Positions 52,373 through 52,500 of a DNA stretch of 52,500 bases are shown here, one piece after another. This DNA comes from Symbiodinium natans (Eukaryota; Sar; Dinophyceae; Suessiales; Symbiodiniaceae). The position numbers and the translations under genes were made by a program. Each line of letters begins with the position of its first letter. Positions within the stretch are counted from its first letter, which is position 1. Location of the stretch: positions 1 to 52,500 of the forward strand of contig CAJNDS010000056.1 of NCBI GenBank assembly GCA_905221605.1, read 5' to 3'. The notes below the pieces were generated by a model, which did no database searches, was not told the DNA's origin, and saw only the letters and a program-made list of their open reading frames with translations.

Positions 52373-52500
52373 TGTGCGTGCGTCTGTGCGTCTGCGCGTC
52401 TGCGCGTCTGTGCGTCTGTGGTGGGTCTGTGCGTCTGCTGTGTTGGGTCTATGCGTCTGCTGTGTTGGGTCTGTGCGTCTGTTGTGTTGGGTCTGTGTGT
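52373..52500. repeat. TGCGTCTG repeat changing to a 22-bp minisatellite at the right edge
   Basis: TGCGTCTG octamers at about 52373-52420, then 22-bp units GGGTCTGTGCGTCTGCTG plus TGTT at 52423, 52445 and 52467. The next unit is cut by the window edge. Confidence 0.9.

Noticed and set aside
1-52500. tRNA, rRNA or spliced-leader RNA genes
   Set aside because: No cloverleaf-like sequence, no rRNA core sequence and no full spliced-leader sequence was recognised by eye. A covariance-model scan would be needed to exclude small RNAs.

Overview
The window looks like nuclear DNA of a dinoflagellate, possibly of the Symbiodiniaceae or Suessiales type. This is inferred from several things together. 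Arabidopsis-type TTTAGGG/CCCTAAA repeats are scattered inside the sequence in both orientations. Candidate genes are cut into very small exons. One intron has a GC donor (AG|GCAAGT) and an AG acceptor. Satellite content is very high and coding density is low. One repeat resembles the 3' end of the dinoflagellate spliced leader. No bacterial-type operons, rRNA or tRNA genes were recognised. Because genes are split into short exons, most long open frames here are not genes, and many exon calls below rest on protein-like composition plus splice-site context only.

Layout. 1-4.9 kb holds gene fragments and short exon candidates between small tandem repeats. 4.9-9.5 kb is a composite satellite built from a ~555-bp module A and a ~650-bp module B. 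9.5-13.5 kb holds 55-bp and ~107-bp satellites. They flank a minus-strand gene of the PPPDE/DeSI-like peptidase family (11997-12946) whose introns carry telomere-like repeats and a foldback. 13.5-17.1 kb is a large foldback-forming satellite of the 9-mer CTATCTAAA and its reverse complement, with nested 31-bp arrays. 17.1-20.8 kb has small exon candidates, the longest telomere-like array and a minus-strand multi-exon candidate. 21.1-23.2 kb carries a tandem series of near-identical 57-nt exon-like blocks, most flanked by AG and GT/GC, each adding 19 residues. 25.3-28.2 kb is a tandem duplication of a gene coding for IQ motifs plus a GNAT-like acetyltransferase region. One copy is frameshifted and the other lacks the upstream exon.

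28350-35851 is the most striking unit. It is a 7.5-kb element bounded by two identical 120-bp direct repeats, with a polypurine tract directly before the right one. It encodes a very large protein (about 2,290 residues if read through) with an S1 RNA-binding domain, a SAM-like segment and six CCCH zinc fingers, but no recognisable reverse transcriptase, protease or integrase. The S1 domain is split by a -1 frame change that coincides with a perfect 8-bp tandem duplication.

35.9-52.5 kb is mostly low-density DNA with homopolymer C/G tracts (one of 40 C), short telomere-like arrays, a 41-bp GC-rich repeat, a perfect 13-bp hairpin, scattered exon candidates on both strands, and a 22-bp minisatellite running off the right edge. 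I see no evidence that the genes form one functional pathway. The common theme is duplication, retro-insertion and repeat invasion of split genes.
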